Source: Flavobacterium solisilvae (GTDB lineage Bacteria; Bacteroidota; Bacteroidia; Flavobacteriales; Flavobacteriaceae). Taken from it: 64,000 bases of DNA. The position numbers and the translations under genes are program-made. The notes beneath the pieces are model-generated. The model was not told the DNA's origin. It searched no databases and worked only from the letters and a program-made list of their open reading frames with translations. Positions 26,375 to 35,474 of the stretch are shown one piece after another. Position 1 is the first letter of the stretch; the number at the start of each line of letters is the position of its first letter. The stretch is taken from contig NZ_JAAMPT010000201.1 of NCBI RefSeq assembly GCF_012911605.1, forward strand, positions 1 through 64,000. The letters run 5' to 3'.

Positions 26375-28830
26375 AAATTAATTCCAAACATTACGCCATC
26401 GCCTTGAAATCCATCTTGATAAGAGCGAACATAATCAATTCTCAAAATTCTAAATTTACCAAAACCTAAATTACTCAAACCAACCGAAAACTCTTGATAA
26501 GGCTTTCTATCTGGAATAGCAAGATTTTTAAATCCAAGCATTAATTTAGATTGTAATTTGTTCAACAACGGAATTTTATTCATGATAAAACCTTTGTCAT
26601 TGTGTTCAATATGCGTTTCGAAATAGCTGTCGTTCGTGCTTGCTGCATAATAAGGCAACAAATTAAACGAGTTGATATACGAAGTTCCCATCATAACATG
26701 CGTTTCATTTCCGTTGAAATGTTTGTAATCTACAAATGAAATTCCTTCGGCGTTAAAAAACTTACCCGCTTTGATGTTAATTCCGGTTTCGCCTTTGTTT
26801 CCAAGTGTCAAATTATGTGTTACTCTTGCCGAAACTTTATCAAAATTATAGTTGTCTTCGCTTCCGGCAAATCCTTTTTCATAACCTATCAATAGTGTTG
26901 GAAATTTGTCGTTTCCAAGGTTGTATTTTCCATCAGGTCGAGTGATGTATTCTTGACCAAATTTTATTCTCGCTACCACATTTAGTTTTACCAAATTGTG
27001 CTTCAAAATCGCTGGATTAAATTCGTCAAAAGGCAACAACGGATTGTTTGAAGTATATAAATCGTCATTTTTAATCACGGTATAATCTGTTGTGTTGAAA
27101 AGCGGTTTTCGCTCAGCATATTCCACAGCCGCAGTCATATTCAACCCATTGAAAACTTCTCTAGAGAAACTAGCCGTTGCAAAATTCTTTTCATACAATT
27201 TCATGTAATTATCCTTGAAAAACAAGGTGCTTACCGTATTTACTAACTTCGAAATTGGCTCGTCAGGATTGAATTGATTAACCGAATTTCCTCCATAAAC
27301 CGTAAGATACGATTTTGATTTGTTACTCAATTTTGCTGAGAAAAAAGCCGTTGGTCTAAACGCTTCATCCGAAAAACCATAAGCAACATTGGTTCCAAAT
27401 TGATAATAGGTATTTTTGTCTTCATTTCTTTTGAAGAAAGACAAACCAACGCTAGTATTCCAACCTTGAACCGTGTTGAAACTAGTGTTCAATGCTGGTC
27501 CGTTATAATTTATCGACCATTTTTTATACGAATTCGAATAAGAATATCCATTTAAAACATCCATAAATCGGAACTTATTCTTTTTAGCATCAATAGAATC
27601 CAAGTACACTTTTGACTTTTTCTTTTCCTGAAGCGCATCTTTTTTCACATAATCTTTAACTTCTTCATCGGTTAACGGAACCGGACGAATAGTTTGCCAA
27701 AAACTGTCTTCTTTTTTGTTGGCATTTTCTTCAAAACGAACCACTTCGGCTGTAAACGTTTTCTTCTCAAATTTCTCTGGAAACTCAAAATTAGAAAACA
27801 CATAAGTAAATCCGCCCGACATATTAATACCAAACATTCCGGCATCAAAATCTAGTGTTTGCGTGTTTTTTGTCCAAATTTTAGATAGATTATTATAACT
27901 AAAACTTTGTTTTAAGTTCAACGTATTCAACGCTGGATTTTGGATTTGTTTTCCAGTAAAAGTTACATCAACAGCATAAATAGCATACGTATCGTCAACG
28001 ATATAAATGTATCCTGACATTACAGGTTCGGTTTCGCGACGAGGAATGATTTTGATTTTGTTGATTTGCTGACGGTTTTCAGTAAAAAATGAACCTTCAA
28101 ATTTATATTTGTAGTAATTAAAAGCATTATCAGCAATTGGCGAAACTACATTGGCATCAAATTCTAGATAGTTGTCATAAAAATCAAAATTAGCATCGCT
28201 GGCATTATTAAAACTAAAACCATTGTCTTTTCCGCTTACTTTTGAAGCAACGATAACTTCTTTCAACTTATCCGGTTTTTGAAACGTCACTTTTGAAACC
28301 GTTTCAGATAAGTATAAAATGCCGCTTCGAGTTGAATCAATCACTTCATCAAAAAAATCTAGCTTTTGTCCCAAGATAGTTTTAGGTAAATTCTTCACTC
28401 TAAAAATTCCTCTCGAATAAAAATCAGCTGTATAACGAGCTGTTTTTTCTGAATTAGCCTTTTTGTTTTTGATAGCATTTCGAATAATTTCATTCGCCGG
28501 ATTATCATTGATATTAACAACAACTTCGTTCAACGAAATTTCCTCTTCCAGCAAAACAATGTCCAATGGCTGTAAATTTTCATCAACATCTACAACCTGT
28601 TTGGCCGTTTTGTAACCCAGATATTGAAAGATAACAACGTGTTTTCCTGGTGTTTTAATGTTGAGTTCAAATCTTCCCAGTTCGTTTGAAGTTGTAGCAT
28701 TATACGTGTTTTCTTCAAAAATATTAACAAAGGGAAGCGGTTTTCCGTTTACATCTTTTACAGTACCTTTAATTTGAGATTGTGCAATAATGGCAAAGAA
28801 TAAAAATAGAAGCGTAAAGTTTTTTTTCAT
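26371..28830 (-). CDS. DUF5686 outer-membrane protein with carboxypeptidase-regulatory-like domain
   Basis: This is a secreted/outer-membrane protein of 819 residues. It has a signal peptide (LLFLFFAIIAQSQ), an N-terminal CarboxypepD_reg-like beta sandwich (IKGTVKDVNGKPLPFVNIF, about 20-105) and a long DUF5686 region ending in alternating beta-strand sequence to a terminal Phe (GVMFGINF), the mark of an outer-membrane barrel. There is no TonB box or plug domain. These proteins are Bacteroidota-specific and of unknown function; a role in surface assembly is only a guess. It is transcribed alone. Confidence 0.85.
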   Translation of the reverse strand: MKKNFTLLFLFFAIIAQSQIKGTVKDVNGKPLPFVNIFEENTYNATTSNELGRFELNIKTPGKHVVIFQYLGYKTAKQVVDVDENLQPLDIVLLEEEISLNEVVVNINDNPANEIIRNAIKNKKANSEKTARYTADFYSRGIFRVKNLPKTILGQKLDFFDEVIDSTRSGILYLSETVSKVTFQKPDKLKEVIVASKVSGKDNGFSFNNASDANFDFYDNYLEFDANVVSPIADNAFNYYKYKFEGSFFTENRQQINKIKIIPRRETEPVMSGYIYIVDDTYAIYAVDVTFTGKQIQNPALNTLNLKQSFSYNNLSKIWTKNTQTLDFDAGMFGINMSGGFTYVFSNFEFPEKFEKKTFTAEVVRFEENANKKEDSFWQTIRPVPLTDEEVKDYVKKDALQEKKKSKVYLDSIDAKKNKFRFMDVLNGYSYSNSYKKWSINYNGPALNTSFNTVQGWNTSVGLSFFKRNEDKNTYYQFGTNVAYGFSDEAFRPTAFFSAKLSNKSKSYLTVYGGNSVNQFNPDEPISKLVNTVSTLFFKDNYMKLYEKNFATASFSREVFNGLNMTAAVEYAERKPLFNTTDYTVIKNDDLYTSNNPLLPFDEFNPAILKHNLVKLNVVARIKFGQEYITRPDGKYNLGNDKFPTLLIGYEKGFAGSEDNYNFDKVSARVTHNLTLGNKGETGINIKAGKFFNAEGISFVDYKHFNGNETHVMMGTSYINSFNLLPYYAASTNDSYFETHIEHNDKGFIMNKIPLLNKLQSKLMLGFKNLAIPDRKPYQEFSVGLSNLGFGKFRILRIDYVRSYQDGFQGDGVMFGINF

Positions 28831-28890
28831 GGAATAGAATTTAGATTATAATTGATAGACGAATAAAAATGTAAAAGGGTTGCATTGCTT

Positions 28891-29304
28891 TTATAAAAAC
28901 GATTGTAAAGCTAACGCATAACTTTTCATCCCAAAACCAATTATTATTCCTTTAACATTTGGAGAAATAAAAGAATGATGTCTAAATTCTTCTCTAGCAA
29001 AAGTATTACTGATGTGCACTTCAATCACAGGTGTTGTAATTGCTTTCACAGCATCGGCTATCCCAACAGACGTATGAGTATAAGCCGCAGCATTAAGAAT
29101 GATACCATCATAACTAAAACCAACTTCCTGAATTTTATCAATCAATTCGCCTTCAATATTACTCTGAAAATACGCTAATTCAACAGCCGGAAATTCTGCT
29201 TTCAACTGATTATAATAATCCTCAAAAGTTTGACTACCATAAATTTCTGGTTCGCGTTTTCCTAGTAAGTTTAAATTGGGACCGTTGATAATGATGATTT
29301 TCAT
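28891..29304 (-). CDS. aroQ: 3-dehydroquinate dehydratase, type II
   Basis: It catalyses the third shikimate-pathway step. The start MKIIIINGPNLNLLGKREPE contains the conserved Asn and the active-site Arg, with Tyr22 in IYGSQT; later come FQSNIEGELID, the EVHISN segment and a C-terminal His region (REEFRHHSFISP). The length of 137 residues is typical. It is isolated from other aro genes and follows a barrel-protein gene behind a terminator. Confidence 0.96.
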   Translation of the reverse strand: MKIIIINGPNLNLLGKREPEIYGSQTFEDYYNQLKAEFPAVELAYFQSNIEGELIDKIQEVGFSYDGIILNAAAYTHTSVGIADAVKAITTPVIEVHISNTFAREEFRHHSFISPNVKGIIIGFGMKSYALALQSFL

Positions 29305-29327
29305 GGGAAGTATTTTGAGTAAAAATA

Positions 29328-29360
29328 AAAAACCGTTGCCAATTGGACAACGGTTTTTAT
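29328..29360 (-). terminator. Terminator of the porin-family gene at 29380
   Basis: AAAACCGTTG pairs with CAACGGTTTT around a short loop on the minus strand, followed by TTTTATTTTT. Confidence 0.8.
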
Positions 29361-29379
29361 AAATAACTTCTAAATCAGT

Positions 29380-29916
29380 TTAAAATCGATACCCAACCGA
29401 TAATTGGATAACTCTGTTGGTCACTTCAGCATCTTTGTTCGCCTCAGTTAAACCCATTACATACCTTGCTTGTGCAAAAAAGTTATCGGTAATATTATAA
29501 CCTAAACCAACTGCGGCAGCAAAATCAAAACTTTCCGCTTCAAATTGCTCTTCAACATCTTCATTAATTAAAAACGAAAACTGCGGTCCAGCTTCTAAGC
29601 TCAACTTCTTGCTAGTCAAATAAAATTTAGCCAAAACTGGAACAGTAACATAGTTATAGTTGATGTCTTTAGCACCAGCAGCATCAACCTTCGTTCCTTG
29701 CGAAGAATACAAAAGCTCTGGCTGTAACGATAAATTCTCAAGCAAACTTATTTCGGCTACTGCTCCAAAATGAAAGCTAGTATAAGTAGAACCATCAACT
29801 CCATCGCCTTCAAGATTTGAAAAGTTAGCACCAGCCTTTAAACCAAACTTAAACATCTGAGCGTTTACAGTGTTCATCCCAAAACACAATAACATAACAA
29901 ACAAAATTTTTTTCAT
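29380..29916 (-). CDS. Porin-family outer-membrane beta-barrel protein
   Basis: This 178-residue protein starts MKKILFVMLLCFGMNTVNAQ, a clear signal peptide, followed by FKFGLKAGANFSNL and eight predicted short strands ending in QLSVGYRF with a terminal aromatic residue. This is the OMP_b-brl_2 pattern, common in Bacteroidota. I preferred the ATG at 29916 over a TTG three codons upstream. It diverges from two related genes at 30184 and 30772. The transported substance, if any, is unknown. Confidence 0.85.
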   Translation of the reverse strand: MKKILFVMLLCFGMNTVNAQMFKFGLKAGANFSNLEGDGVDGSTYTSFHFGAVAEISLLENLSLQPELLYSSQGTKVDAAGAKDINYNYVTVPVLAKFYLTSKKLSLEAGPQFSFLINEDVEEQFEAESFDFAAAVGLGYNITDNFFAQARYVMGLTEANKDAEVTNRVIQLSVGYRF

Positions 29917-30027
29917 GTTTTTCAAAATTTATAGTGATACATATATAAACGTAAAACATCCTAATATTGTATAGTACTTTTAGTATATTTTCCCTAAAAA
30001 CCATACTTTTTCAAAATATCCCTTTTT

Positions 30028-30108
30028 TGTTAAAAACCTTGATTTATTTATAAACAACTGTAAACAAACGATTTTAATGTTAAAAACTGTTGATAACCTT
30101 GTTAATAA
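30028..30108. other. Cluster of DnaA-box-like 9-mers
   Basis: Between divergent barrel genes lie TGTTAAAAA (30028 and 30078), TGTTGATAA (30088) and TGTTAATAA (30100). TGTTGATAA differs by one base from the DnaA box TGTGGATAA and the others by two or three. Three of the four are spaced 10 and 12 bases apart. I cannot tell a replication or regulatory role from AT-rich chance. Confidence 0.25.
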
Positions 30109-30146
30109 CTGTAAAACAACCATTAATTCTTATTAAATTAAAAATA

Positions 30147-30154
30147 TAAATTTG
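30147..30154 (+). promoter_or_regulatory. Putative -7 element of the barrel gene at 30184
   Basis: TAAATTTG matches the -7 consensus 29 bases before the ATG; no TTG at the expected distance. Confidence 0.35.
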
Positions 30155-30183
30155 ATATACTTAAATTTTAAAATAAAACAAAC

Positions 30184-30660
30184 ATGAAAAAAATTATTTT
30201 AACAATTGTTGCAGTTTTCGCTTTTGGATTAGCGAATGCACAAGACGGAAAATTCAAATTGGGAGTTAATTTAGGTTTACCTATGGGAGACATTAAAGAT
30301 GCTTACTCTTTTGCGATAGGAGTAGATGCTGCTTATTTATGGTCAGTTGGTGACGGTTTCCAAGCTGGTGTTACTACAGGTTATGCTCATTACATGGGAA
30401 AAGAAGATTGGATTGACGATGCAGGTTTTGTTCCTGTAGCCGGTACTGCTCAATATTCTTTCACTGACAATTTCTTCGGAGGATTGGATCTAGGATATGC
30501 TCTTGGAGTTTCTCCAAGTGGTAATGACGGTGGTTTTCTTTATCAGCCAAAAGTAGGCTATCAAGCTGAAAAATATGAAGTATATGCAGGTTATAAAGGT
30601 ATTTCTGTTGATGGAGGTACTTTTTCTTCTATTAATTTAGGATTTAACTATAAGTTCTAA
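30184..30660 (+). CDS. Small outer-membrane beta-barrel protein
   Basis: This 158-residue protein has a signal peptide (MKKIILTIVAVFAFGLANAQ) and a mature part of alternating strands (FKLGVNLGLPMGDIKDAY ... INLGFNYKF) with C-terminal Phe, as in eight-stranded OmpA/OmpW-size barrels. It is acidic in the loops (KEDWIDDAGF). It has its own terminator at 30684-30713, so it is probably monocistronic even though a related gene follows. Function unknown. Confidence 0.82.
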   Translation: MKKIILTIVAVFAFGLANAQDGKFKLGVNLGLPMGDIKDAYSFAIGVDAAYLWSVGDGFQAGVTTGYAHYMGKEDWIDDAGFVPVAGTAQYSFTDNFFGGLDLGYALGVSPSGNDGGFLYQPKVGYQAEKYEVYAGYKGISVDGGTFSSINLGFNYKF

Positions 30661-30683
30661 TAACTCTTATTCAAAACATTTCA

Positions 30684-30713
30684 AAAACCTCTCGATTTTC
30701 GGGAGGTTTTTTT
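30684..30713 (+). terminator. Terminator of the barrel gene at 30184
   Basis: AACCTC and GAGGTT pair around TCGATTTTCGG, followed by a run of seven T. Confidence 0.8.
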
Positions 30714-30745
30714 ATATCAAAAGATTAATTTCATTACTTAACTTC

Positions 30746-30753
30746 TATATTTG
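30746..30753 (+). promoter_or_regulatory. Putative -7 element of the porin gene at 30772
   Basis: TATATTTG lies 18 bases before the ATG; a matching TTG is not seen. Confidence 0.4.
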
Positions 30754-30771
30754 CCAAAAATTTAAAACAAA

Positions 30772-31416
30772 ATGAGAAAAATTATTTTAACCTTTATCGT
30801 ATTAACTGGAATGAATTTCGTTAATGCGCAAGATCAAAACAAAGCAAAATCAAGTGATGTGAAATTTGGTTTAAAGGCTGGGTTAAACGTTACCAACATG
30901 AACGTGTCTGGTGATTTTGCTCCAGACACAAAAGCTTTACCTAATTTTCACATTGGTGCATTTGTAGAAATTGGCATCAATGAAAAATGGGCTTTTCAAC
31001 CCGAATTAATCTATTCTATGCAAGGCTCAAAATTTGATATGTTATATGTTGAAGGAACAGATGTTTATAACACAGAAAACACTTTTAAATTAAATTATTT
31101 GAACATTCCATTAATGTTTAAATACAATGAAAATAAATTATTTTTTGAAGCCGGTCCACAAATTGGATTTTTAACTTCTGCAAAGTTAAAAACTAGCGTT
31201 GAAGGCTTTGGTTCGGGCAATCAAGATGTAAAAGAACTTTTTAAAACAATTGATTTAGGCTTAGGATTTGGAATTGGCTACAATTTTTCAGAACAAGTTG
31301 GAGCTAATTTGAGATATAACTTTGGTTTAACGAATATTGCTGAAACAGAAGATGGCGACAATACTAAAATTAAAAATAGTGTATTTGCTCTTTCTTTGGC
31401 TTATAAATTCAAATAG
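30772..31416 (+). CDS. Porin-family outer-membrane protein
   Basis: This 214-residue protein has a signal peptide (MRKIILTFIVLTGMNFVNAQ) and the same opening as the barrel at 29380 (VKFGLKAGLNVTNMNV), so the two are paralogues of the OMP_b-brl_2 family. Strands such as FHIGAFVEIGINEKWAFQPE and LNIPLMFKY follow in the usual order and it ends LSLAYKFK. It is separated from xerD by a terminator. Function unknown. Confidence 0.85.
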   Translation: MRKIILTFIVLTGMNFVNAQDQNKAKSSDVKFGLKAGLNVTNMNVSGDFAPDTKALPNFHIGAFVEIGINEKWAFQPELIYSMQGSKFDMLYVEGTDVYNTENTFKLNYLNIPLMFKYNENKLFFEAGPQIGFLTSAKLKTSVEGFGSGNQDVKELFKTIDLGLGFGIGYNFSEQVGANLRYNFGLTNIAETEDGDNTKIKNSVFALSLAYKFK

Positions 31417-31435
31417 AAATAAACTTTATACGTCA

Positions 31436-31468
31436 AAACCTCTCAAAATTTGAGAGGTTTTTTTTATT
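31436..31468 (+). terminator. Terminator of the porin gene at 30772
   Basis: AACCTCTCAAA and TTTGAGAGGTT form an 11-bp perfect stem followed by eight T. Confidence 0.88.
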
Positions 31469-31494
31469 GACGATCATTTCGTTTCTTTGTTTCT

Positions 31495-32394
31495 ATGAAT
31501 TGGAACAGCTACATCAAAAGTTTTCAGCATTATTTAAAAATTGAACGCGGAATGTCAAAAAACACCATCGACAATTACACGTTTGATTTACAACGATTGT
31601 GCAGTTATTTAGATGAGAACAACATTTCTGTTTCACCCATAAAAATTGAAGACGAAACTATTCAACAATTTATTTATACCGTTTCAAAAGAACTCAACGC
31701 ACGTTCGCAAGCTCGAATTCTATCAGGCTTAAAAAGTTTTTTCTCCTATCTACTTTTTGAAGATTATCGAACGGACAATCCGATGGAATTAATTGAAACA
31801 CCAAAAATTGGTCGAAAACTACCCGATACTTTATCTATTCAAGACATCGATAATCTTATTGCTGCAATTGATTTATCAAAAGATGAAGGTCATCGAAACA
31901 AAGCAATTCTCGAAACACTCTATGGTTGTGGTTTACGCGTTTCGGAGTTGGTAAATCTTAAAATTTCTGATTTATTTTTTGACGAAGGTTTTATAAAAGT
32001 TACTGGAAAAGGCAGCAAAGATCGATTTGTTCCTATTGCAAAATCGACTAAAAAGCATATTCTACTTTATAAAGATAGTACTCGAAATCACCTGCAAATT
32101 GCAAAAGGTCACGAAGACACTTTGTTTTTAAATCGACGCGGAAAACAGCTAACGCGTGCAATGATTTTCACAATAATCAAAGATTTAGCTGTTAAAATTA
32201 ATTTGCAAAAAAAAATCAGTCCGCACACTTTACGCCATTCGTTTGCGACACATTTATTAGAAAATGGCGCTGACTTACGTTCTATTCAAATGATGCTTGG
32301 CCACGAATCGATAACTACTACCGAAATTTATGTTCATTTGGATAAAAAACATTTAACACAAATTATCAATTCTTTTCATCCTAGAAAAAACTAA
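31495..32394 (+). CDS. xerD: Site-specific tyrosine recombinase XerD
   Basis: It resolves chromosome dimers at dif with XerC. The 299-residue protein has the N-terminal SAM-like domain (FQHYLKIERGMSKNTIDNY) and the C-terminal catalytic domain with all six residues: Arg in GCGLRVSEL, Lys in TGKGSKDR, His-x-x-Arg in HTLRHSFATHLL, and His and Tyr in LGHESITTTEIYVHL. Length and sequence fit chromosomal XerC/D and not an island integrase; no attachment site or cargo lies next to it. XerD rather than XerC is a best guess. Confidence 0.88.
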   Translation: MNWNSYIKSFQHYLKIERGMSKNTIDNYTFDLQRLCSYLDENNISVSPIKIEDETIQQFIYTVSKELNARSQARILSGLKSFFSYLLFEDYRTDNPMELIETPKIGRKLPDTLSIQDIDNLIAAIDLSKDEGHRNKAILETLYGCGLRVSELVNLKISDLFFDEGFIKVTGKGSKDRFVPIAKSTKKHILLYKDSTRNHLQIAKGHEDTLFLNRRGKQLTRAMIFTIIKDLAVKINLQKKISPHTLRHSFATHLLENGADLRSIQMMLGHESITTTEIYVHLDKKHLTQIINSFHPRKN

Positions 32395-32469
32395 AATCAT
32401 ATCGAAAAAAAGTTGTGATTTAAAAAGTTTGCTATAAATTAGCACAACCACAAATTAACACAACTTATA

Positions 32470-32862
32470 ATGAAATTTAACGATGTTTTTGTCGTTGATG
32501 ACGACAAAATTTTCCATTTCTTAATCAAAAAACTTTTATCGAGCAACAATATAGACGTTAGCCCGAATTTTTTTGAAAATGGTTTACAAGCCATTGAAGG
32601 AATTAAATCAAAGCTCAACAATGGTCAAAATCCGCCCGATTTAATCCTTTTGGATATCAATATGCCAGTTCTTGATGGATGGCAATTTTTGGAAGAATAC
32701 AGATTACTAAAAGAAAGAATAAAAAAAGAAATTACAATTTATATCATAAGTTCATCAGACCACACAACTGATAAAGACAAAGCAAAATTCTATCAACCTG
32801 AGGTAAAGGATTATTTCTTAAAACCAATGACTTCCGATAGTTTAAAAAAGATATTTAATTAA
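32470..32862 (+). CDS. Single-domain response regulator (receiver only)
   Basis: This 130-residue CheY-like protein has the acidic pocket VVDDDKI, the phospho-acceptor Asp in ILLDINMPVLDGW (near 58), the Ser switch in ISSSDH and the conserved Lys in FLKPMT. It has no output domain. No histidine kinase lies nearby, so its partner is unknown. It follows xerD by 75 bases and converges on rny. Confidence 0.88.
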   Translation: MKFNDVFVVDDDKIFHFLIKKLLSSNNIDVSPNFFENGLQAIEGIKSKLNNGQNPPDLILLDINMPVLDGWQFLEEYRLLKERIKKEITIYIISSSDHTTDKDKAKFYQPEVKDYFLKPMTSDSLKKIFN

Positions 32863-32870
32863 TAATATAA

Positions 32871-32897
32871 AAACGGCAACCTTAATTGGATTGCCGT
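32871..32897. terminator. Bidirectional terminator between the receiver gene and rny
   Basis: ACGGCAACC pairs with GGATTGCCGT (one bulge) around TTAATT; A-runs to the left and T-runs to the right would serve both convergent genes. Confidence 0.75.
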
Positions 32898-32920
32898 ATT
32901 TTATTGATTTTATTCTAAAA

Positions 32921-34483
32921 TTACTTCGCAATATTCACAGCGCGAGTTTCACGAATAACTGTAATTTTTACTTGACCAGGATAGGTCATTTCTGTTTGGA
33001 TTTTTTGAGAAATTTCAAAAGAAAGGTTTGAAGCCATTTCATCAGAAACTTTTTCACTTTCTACAATAACTCTCAATTCACGTCCAGCTTGAATAGCATA
33101 AGCATTTTTCACGCCTTGGAAACCAAAAGCAATTCCTTCCAAATCTTTTAAACGTTGAATATACGAATCTAGAACTTGACGTCTTGCGCCTGGTCTTGCT
33201 CCCGAAATAGCATCACAAACTTGAATAATAGGAGAGATTAAATATTTCATTTCAATTTCATCGTGATGCGCTCCAATGGCGTTGCAAACTTCTTCTTTTT
33301 CACCATATTTTTCAGCCCATTGCATACCTAACAATGCGTGTGGCAAATCACTTTCTGTGTCTGGAACTTTACCAATATCGTGTAAAAGTCCAGCACGTTT
33401 AGCTAGTTTTACATTCAAGCCTAATTCGGCTGCCATAATTCCACAAAGCTTGGCAACTTCTCTTGAGTGCTGTAAAAGATTTTGTCCATAAGACGAACGG
33501 TATTTCATTCTTCCAACAACTTTAATCAGCTCAGGATGCAAACCATGAATTCCTAAATCGATAACGGTACGTTTTCCAACTTCGGCAATTTCTTCGTCAA
33601 TTTGTTTGGTTGTTTTAGCTACAACTTCTTCAATTCTTGCTGGGTGAATTCTTCCGTCAGTAACTAATTTATGTAATGATAAACGAGCAATTTCTCTTCT
33701 AACTGGATCAAAACAAGAAAGAATAATAGCTTCTGGCGTATCATCAACAATGATTTCAACTCCTGTAGCAGCTTCAAGCGCACGGATATTTCGTCCTTCA
33801 CGACCAATAATTCTTCCTTTCACATCATCCGATTCAATGTTGAAAACAGAAACGCAGTTTTCAACAGCTTCTTCAGTCCCAACACGTTGAATAGTATTGA
33901 TGATGACTTTTTTAGCTTCTTGTTGTGCCGTTAATTTTGCTTCTTCAATTGTATCTTGAATATGCGACATGGCTTTGGTTTTTGCTTCAGCTTTTAGGCT
34001 TTCAACCAATTGTTCTTTGGCTTCTTCAGCAGATAGACCAGAAATAACTTCCAATTGTTCTACTTGGCTTTTGTGAAGTTTTTCAAGTTCCTGTTGTTTT
34101 TTATCAAGAACTTCGATTTTTGCTTCATATTCTTTGGTTTTATTTTCATAATCGTCATTTACTTTCTTAGCTTTTGACAATTCGTTTGAAACCTGTGATT
34201 CTTTGTCGCGAATTCTTTTTTCTACCTCAGCAATTTTTTTGTCTTTGTTTAAAATCTCTTTTTCATGTTCTGATTTTAATTCTAAAAACTTTTCTTTTGC
34301 TTGCAGTAATTTATCTTTTTTTATGTTTTCTGCTTCAAGATTAGCATCTTTTAAAATTGATGCTGCTTCCTTTTTTGCATTTTTGATTAGGTTTGAAACA
34401 TTGCTTTTTTCTAAAAACTTTGCTATTCCAAAACCTCCACCAATTCCAACTATCGCGGCGAGTATTATAAATGTAATTTCCAT
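32921..34483 (-). CDS. rny: Ribonuclease Y
   Basis: This membrane-anchored endoribonuclease starts mRNA decay. The 520-residue protein has an N-terminal TM segment ([20 protein letters not shown]), a long Lys/Glu-rich coiled coil (about 30-170), a KH RNA-binding domain ([19 protein letters not shown], about 222-240) and an HD domain with LLHDIGKV. The order and length match the family. It lies just downstream of the 6S RNA gene and zapA on the same strand. Confidence 0.96.
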   Translation of the reverse strand: MEITFIILAAIVGIGGGFGIAKFLEKSNVSNLIKNAKKEAASILKDANLEAENIKKDKLLQAKEKFLELKSEHEKEILNKDKKIAEVEKRIRDKESQVSNELSKAKKVNDDYENKTKEYEAKIEVLDKKQQELEKLHKSQVEQLEVISGLSAEEAKEQLVESLKAEAKTKAMSHIQDTIEEAKLTAQQEAKKVIINTIQRVGTEEAVENCVSVFNIESDDVKGRIIGREGRNIRALEAATGVEIIVDDTPEAIILSCFDPVRREIARLSLHKLVTDGRIHPARIEEVVAKTTKQIDEEIAEVGKRTVIDLGIHGLHPELIKVVGRMKYRSSYGQNLLQHSREVAKLCGIMAAELGLNVKLAKRAGLLHDIGKVPDTESDLPHALLGMQWAEKYGEKEEVCNAIGAHHDEIEMKYLISPIIQVCDAISGARPGARRQVLDSYIQRLKDLEGIAFGFQGVKNAYAIQAGRELRVIVESEKVSDEMASNLSFEISQKIQTEMTYPGQVKITVIRETRAVNIAK

Positions 34484-34504
34484 TTTTTGTTTGTGTTTTA
34501 GGTA

Positions 34505-34670
34505 TAAAAAAAGCCTACATTAGGTGAATGCATAAACTCGTAAAGACAAGTTTTGAGCTAACTCACTGTTCAAGTTTTCCGCCTTGGCGGACATACTTTA
34601 GTAGCGACGATTTGCTCATTTTAATTTGTTAGTGTTGAGTTTACCAATTAAAATCTAATGTAGGCAGTGT
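34505..34670 (-). ncRNA. ssrS: 6S RNA
   Basis: The 211-base gap between zapA and rny holds a sequence that folds end to end on the minus strand: GCCTACATTAG at the 5' side (34655-34665) is complementary to CTAATGTAGGC at the 3' side (34513-34523), and the latter is followed by seven T, a built-in terminator. Inside is a GC-rich apical hairpin TCCGCCAAGGCGGA. A long rod with a central unpaired part, about 160 nt long and placed next to zapA, is what is known of 6S RNA, which traps the housekeeping RNA polymerase in stationary phase. I could not run a covariance model. Confidence 0.75.
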
Positions 34671-34694
34671 TTTAATTTTATGTATAAGAACGTG

Positions 34695-34991
34695 TTATTT
34701 TCTATTGAGATATTCCAATAATAAATCATTAATTTTTGTCAATCGTTCTGCTGTTTCTGTACCGTCAATAACTTTATCAAGTTGTTTTTGTTCTACTTGT
34801 GAAGCAAATTGCAAAGCACACATGGCTAATACATCTTGCTTATCACGAACAGCATAATTCTCTTCAAATTGCTTAATCATCGTATCAATTTTTTTTGAAG
34901 CACTTCGTAAACCTTCTTCCTGTGATGGATCAACAGTTAGCGGATAAACTCGGTCGGCAATTGATATTTTTATCTTAAGCTTTTCACTCAT
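34695..34991 (-). CDS. zapA: Cell division protein ZapA
   Basis: ZapA bundles FtsZ filaments at the division ring. The 98-residue protein has the family opening KIKISIADRVYPLTVDPSQE, then EEGLRSASKKIDTMIKQFEE, and a C-terminal helix for tetramer formation. It starts four bases after the stop of the coiled-coil gene, so the two are probably co-translated. The 6S RNA gene follows directly downstream, the position seen in many bacteria. Confidence 0.9.
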   Translation of the reverse strand: MSEKLKIKISIADRVYPLTVDPSQEEGLRSASKKIDTMIKQFEENYAVRDKQDVLAMCALQFASQVEQKQLDKVIDGTETAERLTKINDLLLEYLNRK

Positions 34992-34995
34992 AGCA

Positions 34996-35286
34996 TTAAT
35001 CTGATAGTTGCGCTATGCAATAATCGATTTCTTTAATTAATGAATTTATTTTCAGTTTTGTATCTCTTTTATTTTCTTCACTGCCAAGCAACGAATTTGC
35101 CATTTTTAACGAATTTGCTTCTCCTTTCAATTGTTCAATCTCTCGTGATTGAGTATCGATAGTTGCTGCAGCTTTTTTTAATTCTGTTTCCAATTGAGAA
35201 GTATAGACTTGCAAACTATTCATTTTTTCGAATAGTTTTTGAATTCTACCTTCAACAGAATCAATTATTTCTGCAATTTCACTCAT
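34996..35286 (-). CDS. Small coiled-coil protein upstream of zapA
   Basis: This 96-residue soluble protein is almost entirely heptad-patterned helix (IIDSVEGRIQKLFEKMNSLQ ... TELKKAAATIDTQSREIEQL) with a second helix (LKINSLIKEIDYCIAQL). It sits four bases before zapA. A role beside ZapA in division, similar in style to ZapB, is a guess from context and coiled-coil form; sequence alone does not show it. Confidence 0.75.
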   Translation of the reverse strand: MSEIAEIIDSVEGRIQKLFEKMNSLQVYTSQLETELKKAAATIDTQSREIEQLKGEANSLKMANSLLGSEENKRDTKLKINSLIKEIDYCIAQLSD

Positions 35287-35474
35287 TCAAATGGAATCTT
35301 CGTTTCTTAATTCACAAAGTTAGTATTCTATTTTAGTAATGCAATAGTTTTTTTGATTATTTATTAATTTTCTGAGAAGCTTGTTTAAGAATTTGTTTTT
35401 TAGCGAGTTATTTTTTTGTTAAAAAAAATGTAATTTATTACGTACTATTTTTTAAATTAGCAAAAACATCTGAT

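Noticed and set aside
30028..30108. Chromosomal replication origin
   Set aside because: Only one 9-mer is within one base of a DnaA box and dnaA is not near; kept as a weak observation only.
31495..32394. XerD as integrase of a genomic island
   Set aside because: Sequence and length fit chromosomal XerC/D, no attachment repeats or mobile cargo flank it, and neighbours are housekeeping genes.
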